A DNA stretch of 64,000 bases from Mesorhizobium sp. M3A.F.Ca.ET.080.04.2.1 (GTDB lineage: Bacteria > Pseudomonadota > Alphaproteobacteria > Rhizobiales > Rhizobiaceae). Position 1 is the first letter of the stretch; each line of letters opens with the position of its first letter. The DNA lies in the NCBI RefSeq assembly GCF_003952525.1, contig NZ_CP034451.1, positions 3,286,001 to 3,350,000 of the forward strand, written 5' to 3'. A model generated the notes under the pieces. That model searched no databases, was not told where the DNA came from, and worked only from the letters and a program-made list of their open reading frames with translations. The translations under genes and the position numbers were made by a program. This document shows positions 46,283 to 54,843 of the stretch, piece after piece.

Positions 46283-47980
46283 ATGGATCAGGTCCGGCGG
46301 GCAATGCATCACCACGCGCGACCGACATTCGCCGAGCTTTTCACGCCGAAGCTGGTCACAGTGCTGCGTGAGGGCTACACGCTCGCGCATTTGCGGGCCG
46401 ATACGGTCGCCGGACTGACAGTCGCCATCGTCGCGCTGCCGCTTTCGATGGCGATCGCGATCGCGTCCGGCGTGACGCCCGAGCGCGGGCTCTACACCTC
46501 GATCATCGGCGGCTTCATAATCTCGGCGCTCGGCGGCAGCCGCTTCCAGATCGGCGGCCCGGCCGGCGCCTTCATCGTGCTGGTGGCGGCGACCGTCGCC
46601 CGCGCCGGTGTCGACGGCCTGCTGCTCGCGACCATGATGGCCGGGGTCTTCCTGCTCGTCATCGGCTATCTGAGGCTCGGCACCTACATCAAGTTCATTC
46701 CCTATCCGGTGACCGTCGGCTTTACGGCCGGCATCGCCGTGATCATCTTCTCCGGCCAGATCGTCGAGCTGCTCGGCCTCAAGCTCGCCGGCAAGGAGCC
46801 CGGGCCGCTGGTGCCGAAGCTGATTGCGATCGGCGAGGCGGCCGGCACGATCAATCCGGCGGCGGCGTTCGTGGCGGTGCTCACCATCGCGGCGATCGCC
46901 CTTCTCAAGCGCTGGCGGCCGAAATGGCCGGCGATGCTGATCGCCATCGGGCTGGCCTCGCTGGTGGTGACCCTGTTTGCGCTGCCGGCGGAGACGATCG
47001 GCACGCGTTACGGCGGCATCCCGCGCAGCCTGCAGTGGCCTTCCCTTCCGCCGGTGACCCTGGCCAAGATGATCGACGTGCTGCCGGACGCCATCTCCTT
47101 CGCGCTGCTCGGCGCGATCGAATCGCTGCTGTCGGCGGTCGTCGCCGACGGCATGAGCGGGCGCCGGCACCGCTCCAACTGCGAACTGGTGGCGCAGGGC
47201 TTCGCCAACATCGTCTCCGCGCTGTTCGGCGGCATCTGCGCCACCGGCACCATCGCCCGCACCGCCACCAATGTGCGGGCGGGCGCGCACGGCCCGGTCT
47301 CGGGCATGCTGCATTCGCTGATCCTGCTCGTCCTGATGCTGGCGGCGGCGCCGTTGGCGAGCTACATCCCGCTTGCCGCGCTGGCCGGCGTGCTAGCCGT
47401 CGTGTGCTGGGACATGTTCGAGAAGCAAGCCTTCGCCACGCTGCTGCGAGCCTCGCGCGGCGACGCGCTGGTGTTGATGGCGACATTCCTCATCGTCATC
47501 TTCCGCGATCTCACCGAAGGCATCGTCGTCGGCTTCGTGCTGGGGTCGATCCTGTTCATCGACCGCATGGCCAAGTCGATCGCCGTCGAAGCCGACCAGA
47601 CGCTGGTGCCGGAAGACGTCGCCGATCGGCCGAGCGCCTATGATTCCAGCGAGGCGGCCGATGCCGACACCGTCGTCTATCGCATCTCCGGCGCCTTCTT
47701 CTTCGGCGCCGCCTCGACCGTCGGCGCGGTGCTCGACCGCATCGCCGACCAACGGCGGAACTTCATCCTCGACTGCTCGGCGGTGCCGTTCTTCGATTCC
47801 ACCGCCGCCAATGTCATCGAGGGCGCGGCGCACAAGGCCAAACGCGCGGGCGTTCGCTTCATCATCGCGGGTGCTGCGCCGCAGACCCGGCGCATGCTGA
47901 TCAACCACGGTGTCAAGCGGCCGCTGGTGACCTATGCCGCCTCGATCCGCGATGCGCGGGCGCAGCTTAAAGGAACGTAG
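46283..47980 (+). CDS. SulP family inorganic anion transporter with STAS domain
   Basis: 565 residues. The transport domain (about 30-430, many helices) contains VAGLTVAIVALPLSMAIAIA, the block GLYTSIIGGFIISALGGSRFQIGGPAGAF and IESLLSAVVADGMSGRRHRSN. The C-terminal STAS domain (about 450-560) has ILDCSAVPFFDSTAANVIE. SulP proteins move sulfate, bicarbonate or other anions. ATG 46283 has GGAAGGCAGTCC upstream; an earlier frame start at 46214 crosses the palindromic repeat. It follows an XRE regulator gene. Ends 15 bases before the convergent EamA gene. Confidence 0.93.
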   Translation: MDQVRRAMHHHARPTFAELFTPKLVTVLREGYTLAHLRADTVAGLTVAIVALPLSMAIAIASGVTPERGLYTSIIGGFIISALGGSRFQIGGPAGAFIVLVAATVARAGVDGLLLATMMAGVFLLVIGYLRLGTYIKFIPYPVTVGFTAGIAVIIFSGQIVELLGLKLAGKEPGPLVPKLIAIGEAAGTINPAAAFVAVLTIAAIALLKRWRPKWPAMLIAIGLASLVVTLFALPAETIGTRYGGIPRSLQWPSLPPVTLAKMIDVLPDAISFALLGAIESLLSAVVADGMSGRRHRSNCELVAQGFANIVSALFGGICATGTIARTATNVRAGAHGPVSGMLHSLILLVLMLAAAPLASYIPLAALAGVLAVVCWDMFEKQAFATLLRASRGDALVLMATFLIVIFRDLTEGIVVGFVLGSILFIDRMAKSIAVEADQTLVPEDVADRPSAYDSSEAADADTVVYRISGAFFFGAASTVGAVLDRIADQRRNFILDCSAVPFFDSTAANVIEGAAHKAKRAGVRFIIAGAAPQTRRMLINHGVKRPLVTYAASIRDARAQLKGT

Positions 47981-47995
47981 GGGCCGCTGCTTCCC

Positions 47996-48922
47996 TCAAA
48001 CCGTCGCTTCGATGGGCTCGGCAAGTTTGGGGTTGGCGCGCGCGGCGATCAGGCAGCCGGCAACGATGAGGCATGCCCCGATCAGCGTGGTCCCGGCCAC
48101 CTCCTCGCCGAAGAAGAACCAGCCAAGCGCGATCGCCCAGATGAAGGCCGAGTATTCCGTTGGGATCAGATATTGCGCCTCGGCGCGGGCGTAAGACCAA
48201 CTCATCAGGAACTGGCCGGTGAGCGACAGCATCGTCACGCCGGCGAGCGGAAGCCAGAGGTCGCGCGGAAGCGCGACGGCAAGCCACGGCGCGGCGAGGC
48301 CAAGCATGATCGCGACGCAAAGATTCTGGAACAGCATGATCTCGACCGGCTTGGCCAACAGCGCCTGCTGCCGGGCGAGGATCAGGTTGTAGCCATAGAA
48401 CACCGTCGACACGAGCACGGCCGCCGTACCGAGCAGGGCATCCTGCGAATAGCTCGCCTGCCCGAATTGGCCCGCCAATATGATGGCGACGCCGGCGATG
48501 CCGGCCAGCGACGCCCACACGGCCTGCCGCCGGATTCGCTCGCCCAGCAGCAGCGCGGCGAGGAAGAGGGCAAACAAGGGCGCGACGAAACTGAGCCCGA
48601 CCGCCTCCGCGAGCGGCAGCCTGGCGAGCCCCCAGAAGAACGAGACGAGAACGACGCCGACAATCGCCGCGCGCAGCGCATGCAGTCCCAGCACTCGAAG
48701 GGTCGGTCTCGAGCGCGTCCCTGCCGACCAGGCCGCGCCCGCGACAAGGGCTGCGACCGTGCTGCGCCACAGCAGCGTATTGTACACGCCGACCGCTATG
48801 ACCAGGGACTTCATCGCCGCATCCATCCCGGACAGCAGGAAGATGGCGAGCGCGCATACCAGCACGGGGATCATCGGGGAAACGGCGCCGGTCGGGCTGG
48901 GTGTCTTCACGGCTTCGCTCAT
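47996..48922 (-). CDS. EamA/DMT family transporter
   Basis: 308 residues with ten membrane helices in two EamA repeats. LGLARLPLAEAVGLSFVAPLF and ARAEAQYLIPTEYSAFIWAI are the paired repeat ends, each followed by GE-containing loops (LLLGERIRR, FFGEEVAG). Substrate unknown; the group moves amino acids or metabolites. ATG 48922 (MSEAVKTPSPTG) is selected over an upstream in-frame extension that reaches 49657 through the next gene. Probably monocistronic. Confidence 0.9.
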   Translation of the reverse strand: MSEAVKTPSPTGAVSPMIPVLVCALAIFLLSGMDAAMKSLVIAVGVYNTLLWRSTVAALVAGAAWSAGTRSRPTLRVLGLHALRAAIVGVVLVSFFWGLARLPLAEAVGLSFVAPLFALFLAALLLGERIRRQAVWASLAGIAGVAIILAGQFGQASYSQDALLGTAAVLVSTVFYGYNLILARQQALLAKPVEIMLFQNLCVAIMLGLAAPWLAVALPRDLWLPLAGVTMLSLTGQFLMSWSYARAEAQYLIPTEYSAFIWAIALGWFFFGEEVAGTTLIGACLIVAGCLIAARANPKLAEPIEATV

Positions 48923-49029
48923 GTGACGGATCACAGCCGGATATCGGGGAGCGAAAGGCAAAGCCAGATGGCAGACCCGTCGATATGGCGGTCCAATGCC
49001 GATCGGCGTCGTTCCCGTCACGATGGCCG

Positions 49030-49890
49030 TCAGTCGATCTTCAGCGCCGCGATCTCGCCTTCGTTCATCAACGGGACATAGATGGTCGAGTTGCCGTTGC
49101 TGCCGATGTCGGCGCTGCCGGGCTTGAAAGTCGCGACCACCTCCGGTGTGCCGCCGGCCTTGTAGCGGTAAAGTGTGCCGGTCATGTAGGCGGTGGCATA
49201 GATGCTGTCGCCGATGGCGATGACACCGTCGAGGTCGGCGAATTCTTGAGCCCCCGGCAAAGGCGTCACCGTCCTGCTGGCAAGGTCGACCGACAGCAGG
49301 CCGCCCGGTCGCGCGGTGCTGAAATCGGGCTTGATGCCCTTGCCCCAGGACGCGACGACGAGCCTTGCGCCGTCGGCGAAGATGCCGTTGGGAGAAGCCA
49401 GCAGCGCGTCCTTGACGAACAACTCCGGCTTGTCGCCGCCGATGCGGTAGATCGCGTCGGCCAGCATGTCCGTGACATAGACCTTGCCGGAGGCGTCCGA
49501 TGTCATGTCGTTGAGGAAAACGGCGTTCGGCACCTCGATGCTCGCGACCAGCCTGCCGCTGGCCAGGTCGACGACACGGACCTTGGTGATGTCGGCGACA
49601 TAAAGCCTGCCGCCGGCGATCGCCATGCCCTTGGGCGCGTCCATGCCGTCTGCCCAATGGCGGGTGACGACCTTGCCGTCCGGGGACAGCAGCGACAGGT
49701 AGCCGTTGCCGTCGGCCTCGCCGGGGTTGCCGGCGATGTTGGAGACGACGATGCGGTTGCTGGCGGCATCGAACAGGGCCGATTCCGGCTGCTCGAATCC
49801 GCCGGCGCGCCAGATTTCGCCGGCCTCGGCGGCGGTGACCGTTGCTGCGCCGAGAAAGGCGAGAATGGTCGAAGCGATCAGGGTCTTCAT
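49030..49890 (-). CDS. Secreted beta-propeller protein (SMP-30/NHL-like)
   Basis: 286 residues. The signal peptide MKTLIASTILAFLGAATVTAAEAG is followed by repeated propeller strands such as GMAIAGGRLYVADITKVRVVDL and FLNDMTSDASGKVYVTDML. The D-x-x-G strand pattern matches SMP-30-like or NHL propellers, but the metal ligands are not clear, so enzymatic activity is uncertain. It is divergent from an HTH regulator gene, with a palindromic site between them that may control it. Confidence 0.82.
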   Translation of the reverse strand: MKTLIASTILAFLGAATVTAAEAGEIWRAGGFEQPESALFDAASNRIVVSNIAGNPGEADGNGYLSLLSPDGKVVTRHWADGMDAPKGMAIAGGRLYVADITKVRVVDLASGRLVASIEVPNAVFLNDMTSDASGKVYVTDMLADAIYRIGGDKPELFVKDALLASPNGIFADGARLVVASWGKGIKPDFSTARPGGLLSVDLASRTVTPLPGAQEFADLDGVIAIGDSIYATAYMTGTLYRYKAGGTPEVVATFKPGSADIGSNGNSTIYVPLMNEGEIAALKID

Positions 49891-49959
49891 GGTGCTCTCC
49901 TGTTGTGACGGCGGAGAGCTAGGTTTTCCGATACTTTTCTGGAAGTACCGTTGCCGCTA

Positions 49960-49976
49960 GTATCGAAGATCGATAC
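49960..49976. promoter_or_regulatory. Palindromic operator between divergent genes
   Basis: GTATCGA-AGA-TCGATAC, a perfect 7-base inverted repeat, lies in the 112-base gap between the propeller gene and the HTH regulator gene. A half-site (CCGATAC) is seen near 49928. Its place fits autoregulation by the regulator at 50003-50788. Confidence 0.6.
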
Positions 49977-50002
49977 GAAATCGCAGAAACGAGGTGCATT
50001 CC

Positions 50003-50788
50003 ATGAACGCTCCGATCTTCGAGGCGCTCAAGCGGACGCTGAAGGCGAAGGGCCTGACCTATCGCATGCTGGCCGAACGCATGGGCGTTTCCGAGCCGAC
50101 GGTGAAGCGCATCTTCCACGAGCGCAACTGCAAGCTCGACCGTCTGATGGAGATCTGCGCCGCCGCTGAGGTGGAGCTGGAGAACGTGCTCGGCTCGATG
50201 AACCGGGGGCCGGGGCCGGCCAACCACGTCGCGCCGGAGATCGAGCGCAGACTGGCGGCGCGGCCGGCGCTGCTCTTCGTCTTCATCATGTTATCGGAGA
50301 AATTCACCCCCGAAGGCATCATGCGCTCGCAGGGTCTGAGCGAGGCCTCGATGTTCCTCTATCTGCGCGATCTGGAGGAGCTCGGGCTGGTGGCGCTCGG
50401 GCGCGGCCTGTCGGCGAGGCTGCTGGTCGAAACGCCCATCCAGTGGGATTTCGAGGGGCCGCTGAAACCGCATTTCGAGACGACCAACAAGAACTTCATC
50501 GGCTGGGCGATCGGCCATCTGGACAGGCAAGCGACGTTCGTCAGCTTCTCGCGCAGGATGCGGCCCGAGACGGCAGAGATGTTGCGGCGCGAGGCGGAGG
50601 AACTGGCCGAGCGCGCCAGGCTGCTTGCCCATCACGACCAGCACACGACTCCCGAGGATCAGCTCATCGGCTACAAATGGACCTTTGCTTTCGGCGCGAC
50701 CCCGTTTCCGGCGATCATGCCGATCGGGCCGCACCCGAGAGATGCCAGCGCCCGGCGCACTGCCGGGAAGCCCAGCGTGCCGGCCTAG
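50003..50788 (+). CDS. HTH-type transcriptional regulator with a C-terminal ligand-like domain
   Basis: 261 residues. The N-terminal helix-turn-helix is KGLTYRMLAERMGVSEPTVK (about 17-36), Cro/C1-like. The rest (about 75-230) contains a winged region (GIMRSQGLSEASMFLYLRDLEELGLVALGRG) and a C-terminal domain without an obvious family. It probably regulates itself and the divergent propeller gene through the GTATCGA palindrome. ATG 50003 has GAGG eight bases upstream; GTG 49994 lies in that site. The stop directly abuts a family A repeat. Confidence 0.82.
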   Translation: MNAPIFEALKRTLKAKGLTYRMLAERMGVSEPTVKRIFHERNCKLDRLMEICAAAEVELENVLGSMNRGPGPANHVAPEIERRLAARPALLFVFIMLSEKFTPEGIMRSQGLSEASMFLYLRDLEELGLVALGRGLSARLLVETPIQWDFEGPLKPHFETTNKNFIGWAIGHLDRQATFVSFSRRMRPETAEMLRREAEELAERARLLAHHDQHTTPEDQLIGYKWTFAFGATPFPAIMPIGPHPRDASARRTAGKPSVPA

Positions 50789-50845
50789 AGCAGTTCATCG
50801 CAATTCCGGACGGAAAACCGTTTCACACTTTTCCCGGAATTGCTC
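50788..50845. repeat. Palindromic intergenic repeat (family A hairpin) at a stop codon
   Basis: GAGCA...GCAATTCCGG (left) and CCGGAATTGCTC (right) with the core CGGAAAACCGTTTCACACTT. It begins at the last base of the HTH regulator stop codon and ends four bases before the next (convergent) gene stop. It closely matches the repeats at 18041 and 61589. Confidence 0.85.
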
Positions 50846-50848
50846 CAG

Positions 50849-51649
50849 CTATTCCGCGGCCTTGGCCTCGGCAATCTTGTCCTCCCAGGTTACGGCCCGG
50901 TAATCGAAGCCGTACTCCAGCGTCGGCTTGACGATGCGGAAGAAGGGCGACAGGTCGAAATCGCGCGGCGTGTAGAGCGAATGGTGGCGAATGTGCAGGA
51001 TTTCGCGGCGCATGTAGCTCGACTGTGCCGAGGCACGTCCGGGCGCGCGGGTGATCTCGGGCAGGACCGGATAGCGTATCTGGCCATAGGCCTCGGCGAT
51101 CAGCGTCGAGCAGATGGCGCGTGTCGGGTCGCCGGAGCCGAAGGCCAGCATGCGGCGGCGCCAGCGCACCGGCACCGGCGGCATCGGCATGAAATAGCGC
51201 AGCATGTCGAAGATGTTCTTGAGGTCGTACCGGAGACCCAGCTTGCCGATCATGAAGGCGACGACCTTGTCGCGATCCTCCGGGGTGAGCCCGCTCGCGC
51301 GGCAGATGCGCGTGTTGTAGGTGCGGTAGCGCGACAGCGGCACGGCGACGCAACCCTCGCCGAGCGTCACCTCGATCAGGCGCGGGCGTTCCGACCCGTC
51401 GTCCGGTTCGGCCAGGACGTCACCGACATAGAAGGCGGCATGCGACCAGGTCGACTGGGTCAGATACTTGATGACCGCCGAGATCTTCTGGTTGCCCTCG
51501 ATGAGCAGGATGTCGCCGGGCTGCAGTGTGCGGCGCAAGGTTTCGGCATCGGACGGCGTATAGGGCTCGTAACCCGAGGACTCGTCCTGCAGGCGGCCGG
51601 CAAGCCAGCGGCCAATTCGATCGAGAAGGGTGTCGGCTGGCGCACTCAT
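50849..51649 (-). CDS. YiiX/YebB-like NlpC/P60 superfamily hydrolase
   Basis: 266 residues of the YiiX/YebB group (permuted NlpC/P60 fold). The catalytic His is in STWSHAAFYVGD (residue 70) and the Cys in TRAICSTLIAEAYG (residue 180). PGDILLIEG and KLGLRYDLKNIFDM are further blocks. Such proteins have papain-like folds and may act on cell-wall peptides, amides or lipids. No membrane helix is visible. Family A repeat follows the stop; the gene is separate from the CHAD gene by 41 bases. Confidence 0.82.
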   Translation of the reverse strand: MSAPADTLLDRIGRWLAGRLQDESSGYEPYTPSDAETLRRTLQPGDILLIEGNQKISAVIKYLTQSTWSHAAFYVGDVLAEPDDGSERPRLIEVTLGEGCVAVPLSRYRTYNTRICRASGLTPEDRDKVVAFMIGKLGLRYDLKNIFDMLRYFMPMPPVPVRWRRRMLAFGSGDPTRAICSTLIAEAYGQIRYPVLPEITRAPGRASAQSSYMRREILHIRHHSLYTPRDFDLSPFFRIVKPTLEYGFDYRAVTWEDKIAEAKAAE

Positions 51650-51690
51650 GCCAGACAGCGATTACCACAAGCCGGCTTTCGAGACCACAA

Positions 51691-52629
51691 TCAGGCCGTG
51701 GCCGCGCTCGTTTCCGCCGGAGGCGCCGTGAGATCGCCCCGCGCCTTGCGCGCCAGCTTCCTGGCCGAACGCCTGGGGCTGTCATCGAACAATTCCGCGG
51801 CCTCGGCAAGGCAGGCCCTGGTCAGGCTCTTCTGCGAGCGTTTCAGGAGCTTGCGCAGAAGCCTGGTCTCGCCGGGCGGCCCGAGCGGCTCGCCATCGGC
51901 CTCGAGCAACGCGCGCATGACGAAGACATCGTGCAATTCGCCGAGCAGCTCGCCGAGCTTGTCGACCGCTTTGCGGCGGGCCTTGATCGGCGTCGGCCAC
52001 AGGCGACCGAGCAGCGACAGATGCATGGAGTGCGTCTTGGCCGCCGTGCGCAATTCGTGAAAGTCGTCGGCCCCGCCGCGCGAGCCGGCCTTGTCCAGGG
52101 CCTTCCTGGCTCGCCGCAAGGTGGCGCGCGCGCCCTCGGCCAATATGTCCGCCGCCCGCTCCGGCTGATCGGGAAGCGACAGGCCGTCGGTCCGCTCGAG
52201 CCCTTCCTGACAGGCGGCTATCGCCGCGTTTATGGCGGCGTCAAGGCCGGGCCCGGCATGAAGCTCGTGCTGGCGCAACACCAGCCGCTCGCGCACGGAA
52301 TCAAGACCGCCACCAGCGCTCTGTTTCGGAAAGGCGTCCGACAGGCGATCGAGGGTCTCGATCAGAGCGGTCGCCTCGCGCGGGCCGGCAAGCAGCGCCG
52401 AGACCTGCCTGTAGCACTCGTTTTCGGTCTGCCAGAAGGATTCGTCTCCGGAACGAACCAGGCGCAGCAAGGCGCGGATGCTCTTCAGCCGCTTGCGGCA
52501 CTTGTGCAGCCCCTGCTCCGGCATGTCGCGCGCCTTTTCGAGATGGCCGAGCGCCTTGCCGATCTCTGCGGCCAATATGCGCCGGACCTCGCCGGTCAGC
52601 GGAAGGCGCGGATCAATGCGAAAGCTCAT
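51691..52629 (-). CDS. CHAD domain protein
   Basis: 312 residues, an all-helical CHAD domain with the conserved histidines in LEKARDMPEQGLHKCRKRLK, FHELRTAAKTHSMHLSLL and ALDKAGSRGG. CHAD domains bind polyphosphate. It overlaps the CYTH gene stop by ATGA, and CYTH plus CHAD proteins work together as inorganic triphosphatase/polyphosphate modules. The start at 52629 is 4 bases inside the CYTH gene. Confidence 0.9.
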   Translation of the reverse strand: MSFRIDPRLPLTGEVRRILAAEIGKALGHLEKARDMPEQGLHKCRKRLKSIRALLRLVRSGDESFWQTENECYRQVSALLAGPREATALIETLDRLSDAFPKQSAGGGLDSVRERLVLRQHELHAGPGLDAAINAAIAACQEGLERTDGLSLPDQPERAADILAEGARATLRRARKALDKAGSRGGADDFHELRTAAKTHSMHLSLLGRLWPTPIKARRKAVDKLGELLGELHDVFVMRALLEADGEPLGPPGETRLLRKLLKRSQKSLTRACLAEAAELFDDSPRRSARKLARKARGDLTAPPAETSAATA

Positions 52630-53099
52630 GCGGCGATCTCCGGAATTCCCCCGAGGGCGAGCGACGCGTTGTAGAACCTTTGTTCGCCGGTGACCTCGCG
52701 ACCGAGCCAGTCCGGCAGCATTTCGCCCGGTACGTCCTCCGGCGTTTCCAGTTCCGCGACCACCAGACCGGCGAGAACTCCCCCGAAGACATCGACTTCA
52801 TAAAGATAGCCGCGGTGCCTAACATGGTGGCGTGTCTTGTCGATGACACGTCCGACGGCGAAGGCCATCATCTCCTCGGCATCGGCCAGCGGGATCGGAT
52901 ATTCGAACTCGTCGCGCTCGCGCGCGCTGCTGCCGAACTTCAACGTCAGCCGGGCGGAGTTGTCATCGCTGATGCGCACCCGCACGGTGCGCCCCGGCGC
53001 CGCCGCAAGATAGAACTGGCGGATGCGAATATGCGCCTCGGCCCGATCGCGCCAGGCGGAACTGGCGACCAGGAACTTGCGTTCGACTTCCTTGACCAT
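52626..53099 (-). CDS. CYTH domain protein (triphosphatase-like)
   Basis: 157 residues. The N-terminal E-x-E-x-K motif is EVERK (4-8), with the basic and acidic strand pattern RVRISDDNSARLTLK, then EFEYPIPLADAEEM and VDVFGGVLAGLVVAELETPED. CYTH proteins hydrolyse triphosphate groups in a beta-tunnel. It is split from its CHAD partner into two genes, while many bacteria fuse them. Translationally coupled to the CHAD gene after it. Confidence 0.92.
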   Translation of the reverse strand: MVKEVERKFLVASSAWRDRAEAHIRIRQFYLAAAPGRTVRVRISDDNSARLTLKFGSSARERDEFEYPIPLADAEEMMAFAVGRVIDKTRHHVRHRGYLYEVDVFGGVLAGLVVAELETPEDVPGEMLPDWLGREVTGEQRFYNASLALGGIPEIAA

Positions 53100-53160
53100 G
53101 GCCGCGCACTAAAGCGCGCGTGAGCCGACATGGCAAGCCGAAGCTGTAGACGACTTGACT

Positions 53161-53180
53161 TTAATCAATCGATTGATTAA
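53161..53180. promoter_or_regulatory. Perfect 20-bp operator palindrome of the efflux operon
   Basis: TTAATCAATCGATTGATTAA lies 8 bases before the cecR ATG. A perfect inverted repeat directly in front of a TetR-type regulator gene is the expected form of its own operator. Confidence 0.8.
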
Positions 53181-53188
53181 ACAGCGCC

Positions 53189-53893
53189 ATGGGCAAGAAA
53201 ACGAAGCCTGGAACGACGTTGCGCGAAGCATCTCCCGCCGATCAAACGCGGGCGGCGCTCGTGCATGCCGCCCTCAAGCTGTTCGGGCGGCAGGGCTTCG
53301 ACGGCACCTCGACGCGCGAGATCGCCGCCGAGGCCAAGGCCAATATCGGCTCCATCGCCTACCATTTCGGCGGCAAGGAAGGCCTGCGCGCCGCCGCCGC
53401 CGACTACATCGTCGAAACCATCCAGGGGATTGCCGGCCAGGCGCTCGGCGCTGCCCGGGCGGCGGCCCCCGCCAGCCCCGAAGCCGCGCGGGCTCAGCTC
53501 TTTTTCGCGCTGGAGCGGATGGTCGGCTTTGTCGTGGCAAGTCCCGAGGCCGGCGAGATCGTACAATTCGTACTGCGCGAGCTTTCCCACCCGACGGCGG
53601 CGCTCGACCGCATCTACGCCGGCGTGTTCGAGCCGACGCACCGGCGGCTGTGCCAGATCTGGGAGCAGGCGACCGGCGAGCCGGCCGAGAGCGAGGCCAC
53701 CAAGCTCACCGTGTTCACGATGATCGGCCAGGTCATCTATTTCCGCATCGGCCGCGAGGCGGTGCTGCGCCGGATGGGGTGGCGCGAGATCGGCAACGCC
53801 GAAGCCGCCAAGGTGGTGTCGGTCGCAACGAACAATCTCAAGGCCATGCTGGCGGCACGCGATCCAGCCGTCGCCAAGGAGCGCAAATCATGA
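53189..53893 (+). CDS. CerR/CecR-type TetR family regulator
   Basis: 234 residues. The N-terminal HTH is VHAALKLFGRQGFDGTSTRE, then IAYHFGGKEGLRAAAADY. The C-terminal ligand domain has VLRELSHPTAALDRIYAGVFEP, as in the CecR (YbiH) group that controls the ybhGFSR efflux genes in E. coli. It is followed by an HlyD-type protein, an ABC ATPase and a permease, all overlapping by ATGA, the same order as in E. coli. It likely represses its own operon via the palindrome at 53161. Confidence 0.88.
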   Translation: MGKKTKPGTTLREASPADQTRAALVHAALKLFGRQGFDGTSTREIAAEAKANIGSIAYHFGGKEGLRAAAADYIVETIQGIAGQALGAARAAAPASPEAARAQLFFALERMVGFVVASPEAGEIVQFVLRELSHPTAALDRIYAGVFEPTHRRLCQIWEQATGEPAESEATKLTVFTMIGQVIYFRIGREAVLRRMGWREIGNAEAAKVVSVATNNLKAMLAARDPAVAKERKS

Positions 53894-54843
53894 GCTTCCT
53901 CTGTTCGCTACCGCTCGCGGCCCAGCTGTTCGGCGCCTGCGCCCCGGCGGCGCCGCTCGCCGTCGGCTATGTCGAGGGCGAGTATGTGCTGATGGCGCCG
54001 ATCGAGGTGGCACAAGTGACCACGGTCAACGTCAAGCGCGGAGACCGGGTGACGACAGGCACGCCGGTGGCGACGCTGGAAAATGCCGATGCCGAGATTG
54101 CCGTGGCGCAGGCCCAAGCCGCGCTCGCCCAGGCGCAGGCGCAGCTTGCCGACCTCAAGGTGGGCAAGCGCCCGGAAGAGATCGCGGTGCTCAAGGCGCA
54201 AGTGGATATGGCGAAAGCGCAGGCGGCGGACGCCAAACGCAAATATGAGCGCGCCAGCGACCTCTACAAACGCGGTACCGGCACGCAGGCCGACTATGAC
54301 ACCGCCTCCGCCTCGCTGGAGACCGCCAATGCGCAGGTCGGCCAAGCCGAGGCCAATCTCGCGGTCGGCGGCCTGCCGGCTCGATTGGAGACGATCAAGG
54401 CCGCGGAGAACCAGGTCAAGCAGGCGCAATCGGAACTGGGGCAGGCGCGATGGCGATTGTCCAAGCGTGTGCTGGCGGCGCCATCGGCCGGCCGCATCGA
54501 CGACGTGATCCGCAATCCCGGCGACACAGCCGGTCCGACCGCCCCGGTGATTTCGATGCTGCCGGACGGCGCGGTGAAGCTCAGCGTCTATGTGCCGGAG
54601 ACCGCGTTCTCGTCGGTGAAGGTCGGCTCGCTGCTCAGGGTGCGCTGCGACGGCTGCGGGCCCGACCTCAAGGCGCGCGTCAGCTATGTGTCGCCCGATC
54701 CGGAGTTCACGCCGCCGGTCATCTACTCGCTCGAGAACCGGCAGAAGCTCGTCTATCTCGTCGAAGCGCGGCCGGAAGGCGATGCCGGGCCGCTGCAGCC
54801 CGGCCAGATCGTCGACGTCGATCTGGCGGATCTCAAGAAATGA
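53890..54843 (+). CDS. HlyD-family membrane fusion protein (YbhG-like)
   Basis: 317 residues. A hydrophobic N-terminal anchor or lipoprotein-like signal (FLCSLPLAAQLFGACAPAAP) is followed by the biotinyl-lipoyl half (VTTVNVKRGDRVTTGTPVATLEN), a long coiled coil (about 70-180) with repeated AQAQAALAQAQAQLADLK and the second half of the fold (RVLAAPSAGRIDDVIRNPGD). It bridges the inner-membrane transporter to an outer-membrane channel. It overlaps cecR and the ATPase gene. Cys17 could be a lipobox site. Confidence 0.9.
   Translation: MSFLCSLPLAAQLFGACAPAAPLAVGYVEGEYVLMAPIEVAQVTTVNVKRGDRVTTGTPVATLENADAEIAVAQAQAALAQAQAQLADLKVGKRPEEIAVLKAQVDMAKAQAADAKRKYERASDLYKRGTGTQADYDTASASLETANAQVGQAEANLAVGGLPARLETIKAAENQVKQAQSELGQARWRLSKRVLAAPSAGRIDDVIRNPGDTAGPTAPVISMLPDGAVKLSVYVPETAFSSVKVGSLLRVRCDGCGPDLKARVSYVSPDPEFTPPVIYSLENRQKLVYLVEARPEGDAGPLQPGQIVDVDLADLKK

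Noticed and set aside
48923..49657. Upstream extension of the EamA transporter frame to 49657
   Set aside because: The extension is a shadow of the secreted propeller gene; similarity to EamA starts at 48922.
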